A stretch of 64,000 nucleotides of DNA from Rhodothermales bacterium (GCA_024711125.1 JANJTM010000029.1:99559-163558), one strand, 5' to 3'; counted from the first letter of the stretch, positions 35,033 through 44,684 are shown. A program made the numbers and translations. Notes: generated by a model not told the origin, from the letters alone.

Positions 35033-36559
35033 TCAGAGTCCGAATCGCAGGCCGAACTGCACGAAGTGGCGGCTGACCCGCTCCGAGACCACCGGTGCGC
35101 CGTCCACCTCGGTATACGGGCCGAACGCGTCGTCGAAGCGCTCCATCGCCCACCCCAGGTCAAGGGCCAACTGCCGATTCAGCGCATAGGAGGCCCCCGC
35201 GCCGAACGTCGTGCGCGACCGGTCGATCGATCCCGCGAAGGATTCGCGTGGATCGGGGTCGAACGCCACGCCGCCGCGCACCGAAACGGACGGCAACCGG
35301 TACTCCAGCCCGAAGCGGGTAATCACGGTCGCCCTCATCCCCTGCCGGGTATCGAAATTCTCGTCGGCGAACGAGTACGTGTCCGAGTTCAGCTCGAGCG
35401 CCGACCAGTCGACCAGCGTAGCCTCCCCGGTCACGCTGACGGGGCCCGCATCGTACGAAAGGCCCGCGCCGACGCGCCAGGGCGAGGTCACCTCGTACTG
35501 GAACGTTCCGCGTCCGGCGTCCTCTTCGTAGTCGTCCCCGTATTCGAACCGGTCCCCGTTGTCGAACGCCGTGGACAGGCGCGTATCGTAATCCTCGTCC
35601 ACCGAATAGACGGTCGGCGTTTCCACGCTGAGGCCAAGGCGGAAGCCGGGCACCAGGATCGCCGAAAGGCCGGCGCGGGCGCTCACGCCTACCAGGCTCG
35701 ACGAGAAGGTCTCGATGAATCGCAGGTGGTTGAAGTCGGTGGTCCCGGCCGTGCCGTCGTTCTCGTCGTAGAGGTCGGCTTCCTCGTGCATGCGGTAGTA
35801 GTCGTACGAGCCGAACGGGATGTTCACCGACAGCCCGACCATCACGCCTTTCGAGGCTTCGAACGCGCCGCCGAACGAGAGTTCGGTCATGCCGCCCTCT
35901 TCGGTGACCGTGCCGTTCTGCAGCGTCGTTCCGGCGCGCACGGCCGGAGCGAACGGCACGGGATCACCGGAGGCGAGCTTGTCGTCGTCGAAGTCGATGG
36001 CGTAGGTTTCGAAGCCGATGAACGACAGGGTGCGCGAGAAATCCGGGTAGACCCCTTGGTTGTCCTCTCGCAGTTCAAACTCGCCCTGCACCGGCATGAG
36101 GAAATCGGTGAACGAGTTGAGCGGATTCTCGCCGATGTACGACAGCCGGCGGTCGAACGAATTCTGGCGCGCCAACCCCGCGGCAAACACCATGGATCCG
36201 CGTACCGTCGGCACCTTGTACGTCCACGCCAGGTGCGTCAACCGCGTGGCCATGATGTCGTCCGTGACCGGGTTGCCCGTCGAGCCCACCGAGTAGATCC
36301 CGTCGTCGGTGGCCGACAGCGTGCCGAGGCCTACGGAGAACGCCCCGCGGTCCATGAGGGCGAGCCCCGCGGGGTTCAGGAAGAGATCGGCGAACGTGCC
36401 CGTGCCGGACACTCCCGCACCGGCCGAGCCGGCGGTGACGGCCGAAAACAGCGGTTGACGTCGGGAGAAACGCAGGGCGTCGTCACCGGATTGGGCGTGC
36501 GCGACCGGCGTAAGCCCGAGAACGGTCAGCGCGAGGACAACAAACGGAGTCCGTTTCAT
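35033..36559 (-). CDS. OmpP1/FadL-like outer-membrane channel
   Basis: A 508-residue outer-membrane protein with signal peptide MKRTPFVVLALTVLGLTPVAHA. The mature start, FSRRQPLFSAVTAGSAGAGVSGTGTF followed by DLFLNPAGLA, is the N-terminal plug pattern of the OmpP1/FadL/TodX family, which moves hydrophobic molecules. Many amphipathic strands with acidic surface loops follow, ending in HFVQFGLRFGL, a typical barrel terminus. The substrate is unknown. It precedes a Tyr/Gly-rich lipoprotein gene on the opposite side of a 118-bp gap and may be transcribed separately. Confidence 0.83.
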   Translation of the reverse strand: MKRTPFVVLALTVLGLTPVAHAQSGDDALRFSRRQPLFSAVTAGSAGAGVSGTGTFADLFLNPAGLALMDRGAFSVGLGTLSATDDGIYSVGSTGNPVTDDIMATRLTHLAWTYKVPTVRGSMVFAAGLARQNSFDRRLSYIGENPLNSFTDFLMPVQGEFELREDNQGVYPDFSRTLSFIGFETYAIDFDDDKLASGDPVPFAPAVRAGTTLQNGTVTEEGGMTELSFGGAFEASKGVMVGLSVNIPFGSYDYYRMHEEADLYDENDGTAGTTDFNHLRFIETFSSSLVGVSARAGLSAILVPGFRLGLSVETPTVYSVDEDYDTRLSTAFDNGDRFEYGDDYEEDAGRGTFQYEVTSPWRVGAGLSYDAGPVSVTGEATLVDWSALELNSDTYSFADENFDTRQGMRATVITRFGLEYRLPSVSVRGGVAFDPDPRESFAGSIDRSRTTFGAGASYALNRQLALDLGWAMERFDDAFGPYTEVDGAPVVSERVSRHFVQFGLRFGL

Positions 36560-36677
36560 GATCGTCAGTCGGAAGATCTGGATTCGAATGGACAGACCGA
36601 TGGCAGGCCGCCACGCGGCAGGTGGGAGGAGAACCCGGCTTCGGCAGCGTCGGTGGCGTGACCGCCGGCGAACGGGA

Positions 36678-37883
36678 TCAACTGCCGGAGCGGCCGCTCC
36701 GGCCTGACCGGCTGGATCCCGACGACGAGCCCGAACCCGAACTGCGGGTACCCGAACTGCCCGAAGACGAGCGCGGTGGGCTGCTTACGGTTCCGGAAGA
36801 CCGGGGCTGCGGCGGCGGACTGGACGTCCTGGGCTGCGGCGACGGGGACGACGTCCTGGGCTGCGGGGTCGCGGAAGGCCGCGAGACCGTGCCGCCCGAC
36901 GGAGCGTCTGCCCCGGACCTGCGCGAGACTCGCGACGAGGACCCGGAACGGGTCGTGGCGCCCGAGGAGCGACCGACCGAGCCCGAGCGGGTGGTGCCGA
37001 CCGAGCCCGTCCGGGTCGATCCGCTTCGTGTGCTGGAGCCCACCGAGGAGCGGGTGGTACCCGTCGAACCGCTGAGCGGGCGCGTACGGGTGACGCCCGA
37101 ACTGCCGCTGCGGCTCACGTCCCTCGTCGTCGATACCGAACCGGATCCCGTACGCGTTCCGGAGCCGTAGGACGGACGCGCCAGCGTTCCGGACGACCCG
37201 GTGCGCACGGTGCTCCGCGTCGAGCGAAGATCCTCGGACGACTTGCCGGCCGACGACGTCCCGGCGCGCACCACGTTACGGGTACCCGACAGCGCGTCGC
37301 CCGTCGAGCGGCCGCCTCGGTTCACATCCAGACCCGACCGACCGGACCGGACATCGGCGAGCGCCGAACGGCCCATGGTCTCGCCGCGCGGCCCGTAGTT
37401 GCGCGACGGTCCGAGCGCGTACACCGAGCCGCCCCCGTAGTACGGCCAGTATCCGCCGCCGTACCAGCCGCCGTAGCGACCCCCGTACCAGCCGCCGTAA
37501 AACGGGTCGTACACGGTGCCGTACCAGAACGGGTCGTACCAGCCGAAGCCGGTATTCCACGCGTTCCACCCCCAACCCATCGAGACGCTCCACCCACCGT
37601 ACGGGCGGTACGCGAAATCGTAGAACGGATCGTACCAGCGGGAGAAATAGCCGCGATACGGATACGGGTCCCAGTACGGATCCGTGTCGTAATACTCGCG
37701 CTCGATCACCCGGTCGCCGTTCTCGTCGACGTACTCGGTCTCGGTCATCCTCGGTTCGTCGTAGTCGCTCTCGACCACCGCGAACTGGGTGTAGCATCCG
37801 GACGCCAGGAGGGCGGCAAGCGCCGGAAAGGCGAGCGCGAGCAGGCCCGATCGGCGGTCGATGCGGAGATTCGAGGAAAGCAT
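36678..37883 (-). CDS. Low-complexity lipoprotein with Tyr/Gly/Trp and Ser/Arg/Thr blocks
   Basis: A 401-residue protein. The start at 37883 places the lipobox LLASGC with C30 as the lipidated cysteine. Residues about 55-150 are extremely rich in Tyr, Trp, Gly, Pro and Asp (for instance YWDPYPYRGYFSRWYDPFYD). Residues about 165-401 are a long disordered tract of Ser, Arg, Thr and Gly with repeated RSGS, TRTGS and QPRTSSP units. The strong net positive charge suggests binding to acidic polysaccharide or LPS, which is inference. Similar vaguely named lipoproteins occur in Bacteroidota; no function is known. A mirrored reading frame exists on the other strand because of the composition. Confidence 0.7.
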   Translation of the reverse strand: MLSSNLRIDRRSGLLALAFPALAALLASGCYTQFAVVESDYDEPRMTETEYVDENGDRVIEREYYDTDPYWDPYPYRGYFSRWYDPFYDFAYRPYGGWSVSMGWGWNAWNTGFGWYDPFWYGTVYDPFYGGWYGGRYGGWYGGGYWPYYGGGSVYALGPSRNYGPRGETMGRSALADVRSGRSGLDVNRGGRSTGDALSGTRNVVRAGTSSAGKSSEDLRSTRSTVRTGSSGTLARPSYGSGTRTGSGSVSTTRDVSRSGSSGVTRTRPLSGSTGTTRSSVGSSTRSGSTRTGSVGTTRSGSVGRSSGATTRSGSSSRVSRRSGADAPSGGTVSRPSATPQPRTSSPSPQPRTSSPPPQPRSSGTVSSPPRSSSGSSGTRSSGSGSSSGSSRSGRSGRSGS

Positions 37884-38029
37884 GGCGGTCCTCCTGTCGT
37901 GTGGCATTCCCTGTTGCTACCCGTCACCTGCCAAAATGTTACCGAAAATCGTCGCCGCGCAGGGCATTACCGGGTACCCCGCCGAGACGCCGGTCCGGCC
38001 CCGCCCTCGGCGCGCGGAACCGCGCTTTC

Positions 38030-38051
38030 CGTGCGTGTTCCGCACGTTTTT
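38030..38051 (+). terminator. Hairpin plus T-run in the proS leader region
   Basis: CGTGCG (38030-38035) and CGCACG (38041-38046) pair with a 5-nt loop and are followed by TTTTT. This resembles a short terminator or attenuator reading toward proS, in a 284-bp divergent gap. A TTGACA hexamer overlaps the T-run at 38050-38055 but lacks a clear -10 at 16-18 bp. The stem is short, so the call is weak. Confidence 0.35.
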
Positions 38052-38167
38052 GACATTCTTGAATATCCCATGAAGTGATCGTCCCGGGCGGTCCGCACCG
38101 GCGGGGGCGCGTATATAGGCGCCCCGCACGCCGGAGCGTCCTCTTTCCCGTTCACAGGCTGTCCACA

Positions 38168-39640
38168 ATGGCTGACGCTATCACTCCCCGCGCCCAGGAT
38201 TATTCGCAGTGGTATCTCGACATCGTGCAGGGCGCGCGCCTTGCCGACTACTCGCCGGTGCGCGGCTGCATGATCATCCGGCCGAACGGGTACGCCCTCT
38301 GGGAGAACATGCAGGCGGCGCTCGACGCCATGTTCAAGGCGACCGGCCACCGCAACGCGTATTTCCCGCTCTTCATTCCGCAGTCGTTCCTGGCGCGCGA
38401 AGCGGCCCACGTCGAGGGCTTCGCCAAGGAATGCGCGGTCGTGACGCATTCGCGGCTCAAGCTCGACGAGGACGGCGCGCTCGTCACGGACCCGGAGTCG
38501 AAGCTCGAGGAAAACCTCGTCGTGCGCCCGACCAGCGAGACGATCATCTGGGACACGTACTCGAAGTGGATCCAGTCGTGGCGGGATCTGCCGATCCTGC
38601 TCAACCAGTGGAACAACGTCGTGCGCTGGGAGATGCGCACCCGCCTGTTCCTCCGCACGATGGAGTTCCTCTGGCAGGAGGGGCACACGGCGCACGCGAC
38701 CCGCGGGGAGGCGATCGAGGAGACCGAACGCATGCTCGAGATCTACGCCACGTTCGCCGAGGACTGGATGGCGATTCCGGTCGTGCGCGGCATCAAGACC
38801 GCCAGCGAGCGTTTTGCGGGCGCCGACGAGACGTATTGCATCGAGGCCCTGATGCAGGACGGAAAAGCGCTCCAGGCCGGCACGAGCCACTTCCTCGGCC
38901 AGAACTTCGCGAAAGCCTTCAACTGCCAGTTCCAGAACAGGGACAACGAGCTGGAATACGTCTGGGCAACCTCCTGGGGCGTTTCGACCCGGCTCATCGG
39001 CGCCCTCATCATGGTCCACTCCGACGACCAGGGGCTCGTGCTGCCGCCGAAGCTCGCGCCTACGCAGGCGGTCATCGTGCCGATCCACCGCACGGACGAG
39101 GAGCGGGAACGCGTCGTCGCCAGGGCCCGCGGAATCGCGGCCGACCTGCGTGCGGCCGGCGTCCGGGTCGAACTGGACGACCGCGAAGGCTTCCGCCCGG
39201 GCTGGAAGTTCAACGAGCACGAGGTGGCGGGCGTGCCGTTGCGCCTCGCGATAGGCCCGCGCGACGTGGAGAACGGCACGATCGAGATCGCACGCCGCGA
39301 CGACCGCTCCAAGACTTCGGTCCCGCAGGACGGGCTCGCGCAGACCGTGCGCACGATGCTGGACACGGTGCAGCAGGCCCTCTTCGACCGCGCGCTGGCC
39401 TTCCGCGAGGCCAACACGACCGACGTGGACTCCTACGACGAGTTCAAGGAACTGCTGGACCGCAGGGGCGGCTTCTTCCGCATGCACTGGGACGGGTCGG
39501 CCGAGACCGAGGCCCGGGTGAAGGAGGAGACCAAGGCGACCATCCGGTGCATTCCGCTCGGCGCCGCCGAAGAGCCGGGCGTGGACCCGGTTTCGGGTGC
39601 GCCGTCGAAGCGGCGCGTGCTGTATGCCCGGGCCTACTGA
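38168..39640 (+). CDS. proS: Prolyl-tRNA synthetase, archaeal/eukaryotic-like class
   Basis: ProRS charges tRNA-Pro. The start is the ATG at 38168 ([18 protein letters not shown]). The form lacks the editing insertion of the E. coli type and has the type 3 layout: motif 1 region near NAYFPLFIP, motif 2 [24 protein letters not shown] in two parts, motif 3 [18 protein letters not shown], then the anticodon-binding domain and a C-terminal domain ending in the conserved tyrosine (YARAY). The 490 residues fit this class. It overlaps the following PAP2-like gene by 17 bp. Confidence 0.96.
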   Translation: MADAITPRAQDYSQWYLDIVQGARLADYSPVRGCMIIRPNGYALWENMQAALDAMFKATGHRNAYFPLFIPQSFLAREAAHVEGFAKECAVVTHSRLKLDEDGALVTDPESKLEENLVVRPTSETIIWDTYSKWIQSWRDLPILLNQWNNVVRWEMRTRLFLRTMEFLWQEGHTAHATRGEAIEETERMLEIYATFAEDWMAIPVVRGIKTASERFAGADETYCIEALMQDGKALQAGTSHFLGQNFAKAFNCQFQNRDNELEYVWATSWGVSTRLIGALIMVHSDDQGLVLPPKLAPTQAVIVPIHRTDEERERVVARARGIAADLRAAGVRVELDDREGFRPGWKFNEHEVAGVPLRLAIGPRDVENGTIEIARRDDRSKTSVPQDGLAQTVRTMLDTVQQALFDRALAFREANTTDVDSYDEFKELLDRRGGFFRMHWDGSAETEARVKEETKATIRCIPLGAAEEPGVDPVSGAPSKRRVLYARAY

Positions 39641-40283
39641 GCCCGACCGGCGGCCTGCGGAACGATTCGCCCGCGCGGTCGCCTATACGATCAACCCGAT
39701 CGTGCTCGCGCCGCTGTTCTTCGGATGGGTCGCGTCCGAGGCCGGCTGGCCATCGGCGGACGTCCTCCGCGCGGTCGTGCTGACGACGGCGAGCCTATCG
39801 CTCGTCCCGCTGGTCGTGTTGTGGTGGATGGTCCGGACCGGACGGGCCGAGAATCTCGAGGTCCGCTCGCGCGCGCGCCGCGGCATGCCGTTCCTCGCGG
39901 CATTGTCGGGCGCGACGGGTGCGCTCGCGGCGTCGTTCGCGCTCGATTGGCCGACACGTCCGCTGCTCGAGCCCCTCGTCGCGTGTTTCGTGGCGAACAC
40001 CGTGGTATTGGGCGCCGTCACGACGCGGTTCAAGATCTCGCTGCACGCCGCTTCGGTCTCGGGATTCGTCTCGATGGCGGCCTGGCTCGGCGCGGCGCAG
40101 GGATCGCCCGACTGGGCCGTACTCGTTCCCGCGGCCGCGTGCATTCCGCTGGTCGCCTGGGCACGGGTGCGTGATCACGCCCATTCGACCGTCGAGGTGG
40201 CGGCCGGCACGGCCTTCGGACTCGTCGTTCCCCCGCTGGAACTGGAGATCCTGGCCCACCTCGGATGGCTGATCGCTTCCTGA
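39624..40283 (+). CDS. PAP2-like phosphatase-family membrane protein
   Basis: A 219-residue protein starting at the ATG at 39624, inside the proS 3' end. About five to six hydrophobic segments are spread through it. Two motifs recall PAP2 phosphatases: [12 protein letters not shown], corresponding to the motif normally read as PSGH, and [15 protein letters not shown], corresponding to SRxxxxxHxxxD. Both active-site histidines (in SLHAAS and DHAHS) are present, but the first KxxxxxxRP motif is not clear. The family is probably lipid phosphatase or undecaprenyl pyrophosphate-like; the substrate is unknown. Confidence 0.7.
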   Translation: MPGPTEPDRRPAERFARAVAYTINPIVLAPLFFGWVASEAGWPSADVLRAVVLTTASLSLVPLVVLWWMVRTGRAENLEVRSRARRGMPFLAALSGATGALAASFALDWPTRPLLEPLVACFVANTVVLGAVTTRFKISLHAASVSGFVSMAAWLGAAQGSPDWAVLVPAAACIPLVAWARVRDHAHSTVEVAAGTAFGLVVPPLELEILAHLGWLIAS

Positions 40284-40375
40284 CAGGACGGAACGATCGG
40301 TTCCCGCCGCCGTTCTCTCGGCTCGAACCAGCCTACGACCCGTTCCGACGTTTCGCTACGATTTCCCGTCGATGC

Positions 40376-42874
40376 ATGTCGCGTAGCGGTCTTCCGTCGG
40401 TCACCCTCCTCGCGTGGGCGCTCCTCGCTCCCCTCGCCGTCCGGGCCCAGGCCTGGGGCGACGCGGCGGGTACCGTGTTCGCCGCCGACACCGGGCTTCC
40501 CATTCCCTCGGCGACCGTCGTGGTGACGGGCACCAACTTCGGCACGGCGTCCGACGCAGACGGCCGCTGGACGCTGCGCCTGCCCGACGGACGGTACCGA
40601 TTGCGTTTTTCGGCCATCGGATTCGTGGCCGCGGTCGATTCGGTCGTGGTGCGACACGGTCGCGAGACCCGGCTTGACGTACGTCTCGAGTCCTCGACCC
40701 TCGAACTCGACGAGGTGACGATCGAGGAAGAGCGCGAACGCGTCGAAGCCGGGGTCTTCGAGATCGCGCCCCGGGCCACCCGGGACCTTCCGATGCCCGT
40801 GCGGGACGTCGCCCGCCTGCTGAAGGTCCTCCCCGGGGTCGCCTCCAACAACGAGATGTCGAACCAGGTATCGGTCCGGGGCGGCGGCTTCAACGAGAAC
40901 CTTTTCTTCCTGAACGGCTTCGAGATCTTCCTGCCGTTCCGCCCGCGGCAGGGCGAGCAGGAAGGCCTCAGCCTGCTCAACGCCGACCTGGCCGAACGCG
41001 TCACCTTCTACGCCGGCGGCTTTCCCGCGTGGTACGGCGGAAAGCTGTCGTCTGCCGTCGAAGTGGAATACCGGAGGCCCGAACTGGAACCGGGACCACC
41101 GTCCGGTACGGCGCACGTGTCGGTCCTCGACGCGGGCCTATCGGCCGGCGGCTCCGCCGCCCGGCGGCGCGTCGGGTGGTTGATCGGGGCACGCCGGGCC
41201 CGTCCCCGCAGCTTTTTCGGCACGCAGGAACTGAAGGGCGACTACGATCCGGATTTCTCGGACCTCCAGGGTGTCGTCCGGTGGCAGGCGCCCCGCGGCG
41301 TCACTCTCGAAGCGGTCGGCGCGTGGGCCCGGCACCGGTTCTCGTTGAGCCCCGACGCGCGCCGGACGTTCTTCGGAACCGTCAGCCAGGATCCCGATCT
41401 CGCGCCGTCGAACCTCCAGTCGATGTGGATCCGGTACGACGCCGACAACGAGGAGCGGGACGGGTACGACACGGGATTCGCCGGGCTCCGGTTCACCCAT
41501 CCGCTCGGGGCGGGCATCACCGCTCGACACGACGCGGCCGTCTACTCGACCGTCGAGACCGAGCGGTACGACCTGTCCGGTACGGCCATCCTGTACCTCG
41601 TCGATCCCGGATCCACGAATCCGACGCCCGGATCGGGGCTGTTTCCGACCGGAAGCTCACGGCAGGAGGATTCGGCCGACAACCGGGTCGCGGTGCGCAC
41701 GCTGACGGCGCGCGGCCGCTACACGCTCGCGAGGTCGGGACACCTGCTCGACGCCGGTTGGGAGGTGCGCTCGGAATCGTTCGAGGACCGGATCGACGAG
41801 CGGTCGGTGGTTTCGGGGCGCGCGACCGACGGCACCCCGGTGCGGATCGTGGCCGACAGCCTGCGGGACGCCGCATCCCTCGACGCCGTGCGCGCCTCCT
41901 TCTTCGTGCAGGACGCCTTTCCGGTCTGGCCGTCACGGCCCGACCGGATGTCGGTTACGGTCGGGCTCCGCGCCGACGGGTTCGATTTCACCGACGAATG
42001 GACGCTGTCGCCGCGCATCAGCATGCGCTATCGCCTGGACGGGCGCACCCATCTCATCGGTTCGTGGGGACTCTACCGGCAGGCGCCCACCTACCGCGAA
42101 CTGCGCGGAAAACCGGCGCCGGGCGAGACGTCGCTCGGGGCGCTGAACGCGGACCTGCGGGCGCAGCGTTCCCACCAGGCCGTCGGAGGCGTCGAACTCT
42201 TCCTTCCGCGCCTTCGCTTCCTGCTCCGTGCCGAGGCCTGGTACCGCTCGCTCTCGAACCTCGTCTCGTACGACATCGACAACGTGCGGGTGCGCTACTC
42301 GGGAGTCAACGACGCCAAGGGATACGCGACCGGTCTTGATCTCCAGTTGCGGGGCGAATTCGTACCGGGCCTGGAAAGCTGGGTCAACTACAGCTTCCTC
42401 GTCGCCCGCGAGGAGTTCCTGCCGGCCCACCGGCCGGCCATCGGGGCCTGGCGCACCCCGAGACCTACCGACCAGCGGCACACGTTCTCGCTCTTCCTCC
42501 AGGATTACGTGCGCACCGATCCGACGTGGAAGCTCCATCTCGGCATGCTGTTCGGTTCGGGCCTCCCCTACACCCCACCCGTGCCCGGCACGAAGGTCGG
42601 CAGTCTCGTCTCGCAGGTCCCGGGCGACCGCTATTCGGCGCGCTATCCAAGGTATTTTCGGTTCGACATGGGCGTAACCAAGCAGGTGACCGCGGTGCGC
42701 GAAGGGTTGGGCCGACCGGTTTCGCTGTTCCTGACGTTCGAGGTCCTGAACGTCTTCGACATGATCAACACGGTGGCGTACTCGTGGATTCCGAACCAGT
42801 CCGGGATCTGGACGCGCGTACCCACCCGACTGACGCCGCGCACTTTCAACGTGCGCGCGAGGGTAGATTTCTGA
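40376..42874 (+). CDS. TonB-dependent receptor with carboxypeptidase-regulatory domain
   Basis: An 832-residue outer-membrane receptor. The ATG at 40376 is chosen because it gives a signal peptide ending in AVRAQ at about residue 25. Residues about 26-110 form the carboxypeptidase-regulatory-like domain (GTVFAADTGLPIPSATVVV). The plug runs to about residue 220 with LLKVLPGVASNNEMS, QVSVRGGGFNENLF and AGGFPAWYGGKLSS. The rest is the barrel, ending in FNVRARVDF with the terminal phenylalanine. The barrel's repeated aromatic strands match the ligand-gated family, and the ligand is unknown. The stop is overlapped by the start of a DUF5683-like gene, so the two are probably coupled. Confidence 0.93.
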   Translation: MSRSGLPSVTLLAWALLAPLAVRAQAWGDAAGTVFAADTGLPIPSATVVVTGTNFGTASDADGRWTLRLPDGRYRLRFSAIGFVAAVDSVVVRHGRETRLDVRLESSTLELDEVTIEEERERVEAGVFEIAPRATRDLPMPVRDVARLLKVLPGVASNNEMSNQVSVRGGGFNENLFFLNGFEIFLPFRPRQGEQEGLSLLNADLAERVTFYAGGFPAWYGGKLSSAVEVEYRRPELEPGPPSGTAHVSVLDAGLSAGGSAARRRVGWLIGARRARPRSFFGTQELKGDYDPDFSDLQGVVRWQAPRGVTLEAVGAWARHRFSLSPDARRTFFGTVSQDPDLAPSNLQSMWIRYDADNEERDGYDTGFAGLRFTHPLGAGITARHDAAVYSTVETERYDLSGTAILYLVDPGSTNPTPGSGLFPTGSSRQEDSADNRVAVRTLTARGRYTLARSGHLLDAGWEVRSESFEDRIDERSVVSGRATDGTPVRIVADSLRDAASLDAVRASFFVQDAFPVWPSRPDRMSVTVGLRADGFDFTDEWTLSPRISMRYRLDGRTHLIGSWGLYRQAPTYRELRGKPAPGETSLGALNADLRAQRSHQAVGGVELFLPRLRFLLRAEAWYRSLSNLVSYDIDNVRVRYSGVNDAKGYATGLDLQLRGEFVPGLESWVNYSFLVAREEFLPAHRPAIGAWRTPRPTDQRHTFSLFLQDYVRTDPTWKLHLGMLFGSGLPYTPPVPGTKVGSLVSQVPGDRYSARYPRYFRFDMGVTKQVTAVREGLGRPVSLFLTFEVLNVFDMINTVAYSWIPNQSGIWTRVPTRLTPRTFNVRARVDF
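42859..42873 (+). promoter_or_regulatory. Ribosome binding site deciding a CTG start
   Basis: GAGGG at 42859-42863, 7 nt before CTG (42871-42873), lies in the last codons of the TonB receptor gene. Together with the signal peptide that begins at this codon, it supports a CTG start overlapping the TGA stop. Confidence 0.5.
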
Positions 42875-43545
42875 ACCGACTGCTCCCCCTCCTCCTGCTG
42901 GCCGTCCTTGCGGTTCCCTGCGGGGTACGCGCACAGGCCCCTGCCGAGCCGGTTCCGGCCTTCTCCGGGCCCGGCCACGTTCCAGCATCGGCGCGTTCCG
43001 CGTTCGCGCAATCCCTTCTCCTGCCGGGACTCGGGCACCGCGCGGTGGACGGCCGATGGGGCGCGACGGGAACGGTCCTCGTCATGGCCGACGCGGCACT
43101 GTGGACGAGTCTCTTCGGGGTCACGTGGCGGCGGTCGGGTCTCGTGGATTCGTACGAGGCCCTGGCGGTGAGCGCCGCGGGGGCCGACCTGACGGGAAAG
43201 GACCGGGCGTTCATCCTGCGCCTCGCGTCCTACCGGTCGTCTGACGAGTACTTCGAGACCGCTCTTCGACTTCGGGCGTGGGAGGAACTCGAGGCCATGG
43301 ACGACGAAACGTACCGTTGGTCGTGGACCTCAGACGAGGACTACCTGCGTTTCCGGGACCTGCGGAACGACGCCGAATCGCTCGGCCGCCGCCGAACGCT
43401 GCTCGTGGCCAGCCTCGTGGCCAACCGGCTGCTCTCCGGCATCCTGTCGGCGCGGCGTGCCGGGCGACGGTCGGACCTGTCGGTCGCGCTTCGTCCCGCC
43501 CCTTCGGGCGCCGTTCCGACCCTCGACCTGGCCTTGCGGTTCTGA
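42871..43545 (+). CDS. DUF5683-like exported protein, probable CTG start
   Basis: A 224-residue exported protein of unknown role. No ATG, GTG or TTG exists in frame near the signal peptide, which begins exactly at CTG 42871 (LNRLLPLLLLAVLAVPCGVRA). The mature protein contains SARSAFAQSLLLPGLGHRAVDG near residues 41-62, the DUF5683 SLLLPGxG pattern, followed by a predicted membrane helix. The acidic middle (EELEAMDDETYRW) and a short C-terminal part follow. CTG overlaps the upstream TGA as CTGA, with GAGGG 7 nt before it. The upstream in-frame reading is non-protein-like. The alternative is a truncated start at the ATG near 43084, which would lose the signal peptide. Confidence 0.65.
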   Translation: MNRLLPLLLLAVLAVPCGVRAQAPAEPVPAFSGPGHVPASARSAFAQSLLLPGLGHRAVDGRWGATGTVLVMADAALWTSLFGVTWRRSGLVDSYEALAVSAAGADLTGKDRAFILRLASYRSSDEYFETALRLRAWEELEAMDDETYRWSWTSDEDYLRFRDLRNDAESLGRRRTLLVASLVANRLLSGILSARRAGRRSDLSVALRPAPSGAVPTLDLALRF

Positions 43546-43547
43546 TC

Positions 43548-44093
43548 CTACGGCAGCCGCACGGTATGCACCTCGTGCCCGTCGCGCGCCGTGGCCGGGA
43601 CCTCGGCGGCGACGCCGAACCACACGAGCCCGACGACGTCATGGTCTGCCGCCTCGAGCCCCAATCGTTGCAGGAGGCGCGGATCGCGGGTCACGGGGCC
43701 TGACGACCACTTCGAGGCGATCCCCTCGCTCCAGAGGGAGAGCATGAAGTTCTGGATGGCGCACGCGCAGGCCGCCCAATCCTCCCGCCAGCGCACCGGG
43801 TCGTCGGATCGCCGGCAGGTGACCACCAGCCACCCGGGCATCCGGCTCCAGCTCTTCCGCTTGTGTTCGGCTGCCGACGGCCCCTTGGTCGCGAGCAGGA
43901 GGTCCGAATTCAGGTCGATGATGGCGGAAACGGTTTCCGGCCCCGGAAGAAAGAACTTCCACGGGGCCGTCAGCTTGTGGTTGGGCGCCCGCACCGCGCA
44001 TTCGAGCGCCCGCTCGACGATGGACGGGTCGACGGGTCCGGGTTCGAACGTGTGGACCGTACGACGGCCCAGCAGGATTTCTTGCGCGCTCAC
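43548..44093 (-). CDS. Nitroreductase-family protein
   Basis: A 181-residue FMN-dependent nitroreductase-like oxidoreductase. The N-terminal ILLGRRTVHTFEPGPVD with the conserved RR(S/T) flavin-binding arginine is clear, then ALECAVRAPNHKLTAPWKF, AACACAIQNFMLSLWSEGIASKW in two parts, and the C-terminal VGLVWFGVAAEVP. The length is at the short end (usual 180-220). The substrate is unknown. It converges on the DUF5683-like gene with a 2-bp gap. Confidence 0.87.
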   Translation of the reverse strand: MSAQEILLGRRTVHTFEPGPVDPSIVERALECAVRAPNHKLTAPWKFFLPGPETVSAIIDLNSDLLLATKGPSAAEHKRKSWSRMPGWLVVTCRRSDDPVRWREDWAACACAIQNFMLSLWSEGIASKWSSGPVTRDPRLLQRLGLEAADHDVVGLVWFGVAAEVPATARDGHEVHTVRLP

Positions 44094-44187
44094 CGGGTCA
44101 CGGACTCAGGGATGGTGCCGGTTGAACCGCGTGGCCGCGACGAGGGTCCATCGCCGGGCGCCGGCGCGACGGGTATCGACCGCCGTG

Positions 44188-44595
44188 TCAGCCGGCGTTG
44201 CCGTAGGACACGAACACCGATTCCCCCGTCGTCCAGAGGGGGCGCAGATCCACCATGAGCAGGGCAGAAATGACCGTCTGACCGGGAAATGAGGGCATGG
44301 AGGTGCTGTAGACTTCCTGCACGCCGATCGTGGCCTCATACCCGGAGGCGCGAGCGAACCGGTACAGGTCGGTGCAGATGTCCTTCAGCGCCTTGCCTTC
44401 GGCGAACGACTGGCGCGCGACCGCGAGCAGTCGCGCTTCGGCGCCGGGGTCGACCGGCGTCAGCACCTGGACCACGGGCGCGAAGCGACGGGCCACGGGG
44501 ATGGGGGTCGCGTGGCGGACGGACGTCGACGTCGCGCCGTCGCCGCCGGAACGACGACCGGTTACGGGACCCGCGAGATGGAGATCGGTTTTCAT
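44188..44595 (-). CDS. Unrecognised 135-residue protein
   Basis: A small soluble protein starting at the ATG at 44593-44595 (MKTDLHLAGPVTGRRSG). After a disordered N terminus of about 35 residues, the fold-like part VVQVLTPVDPGAEARLLAVA leads into helices and a core IGVQEVYSTSMPSFPGQTV. It ends in VDLRPLWTTGESVFVSYGNAG. No family is recognised and no signal peptide or membrane segment is seen. It lies between the nitroreductase and the tRNA-Val promoter. The coding call rests on amino-acid composition and a plausible start, so it is moderate. Confidence 0.5.
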   Translation of the reverse strand: MKTDLHLAGPVTGRRSGGDGATSTSVRHATPIPVARRFAPVVQVLTPVDPGAEARLLAVARQSFAEGKALKDICTDLYRFARASGYEATIGVQEVYSTSMPSFPGQTVISALLMVDLRPLWTTGESVFVSYGNAG

Positions 44596-44684
44596 GGCGT
44601 CGAGGGGGGAGGGCGCAGATCGTCTTGCCAAACGCGGGCCAAATCCCGTGGCGCGTACCAACCCTCGAAGATGGCAAGAACGGC

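Noticed and set aside
36622..37170. A proline/glutamate-rich plus-strand frame
   Set aside because: It is the mirror of the Ser/Arg/Thr tract of the lipoprotein on the other strand, an effect of repeated codons.
38050..38078. TTGACA as the -35 of a proS promoter
   Set aside because: No acceptable -10 hexamer lies 16-18 nt downstream, so I do not list it as a promoter.
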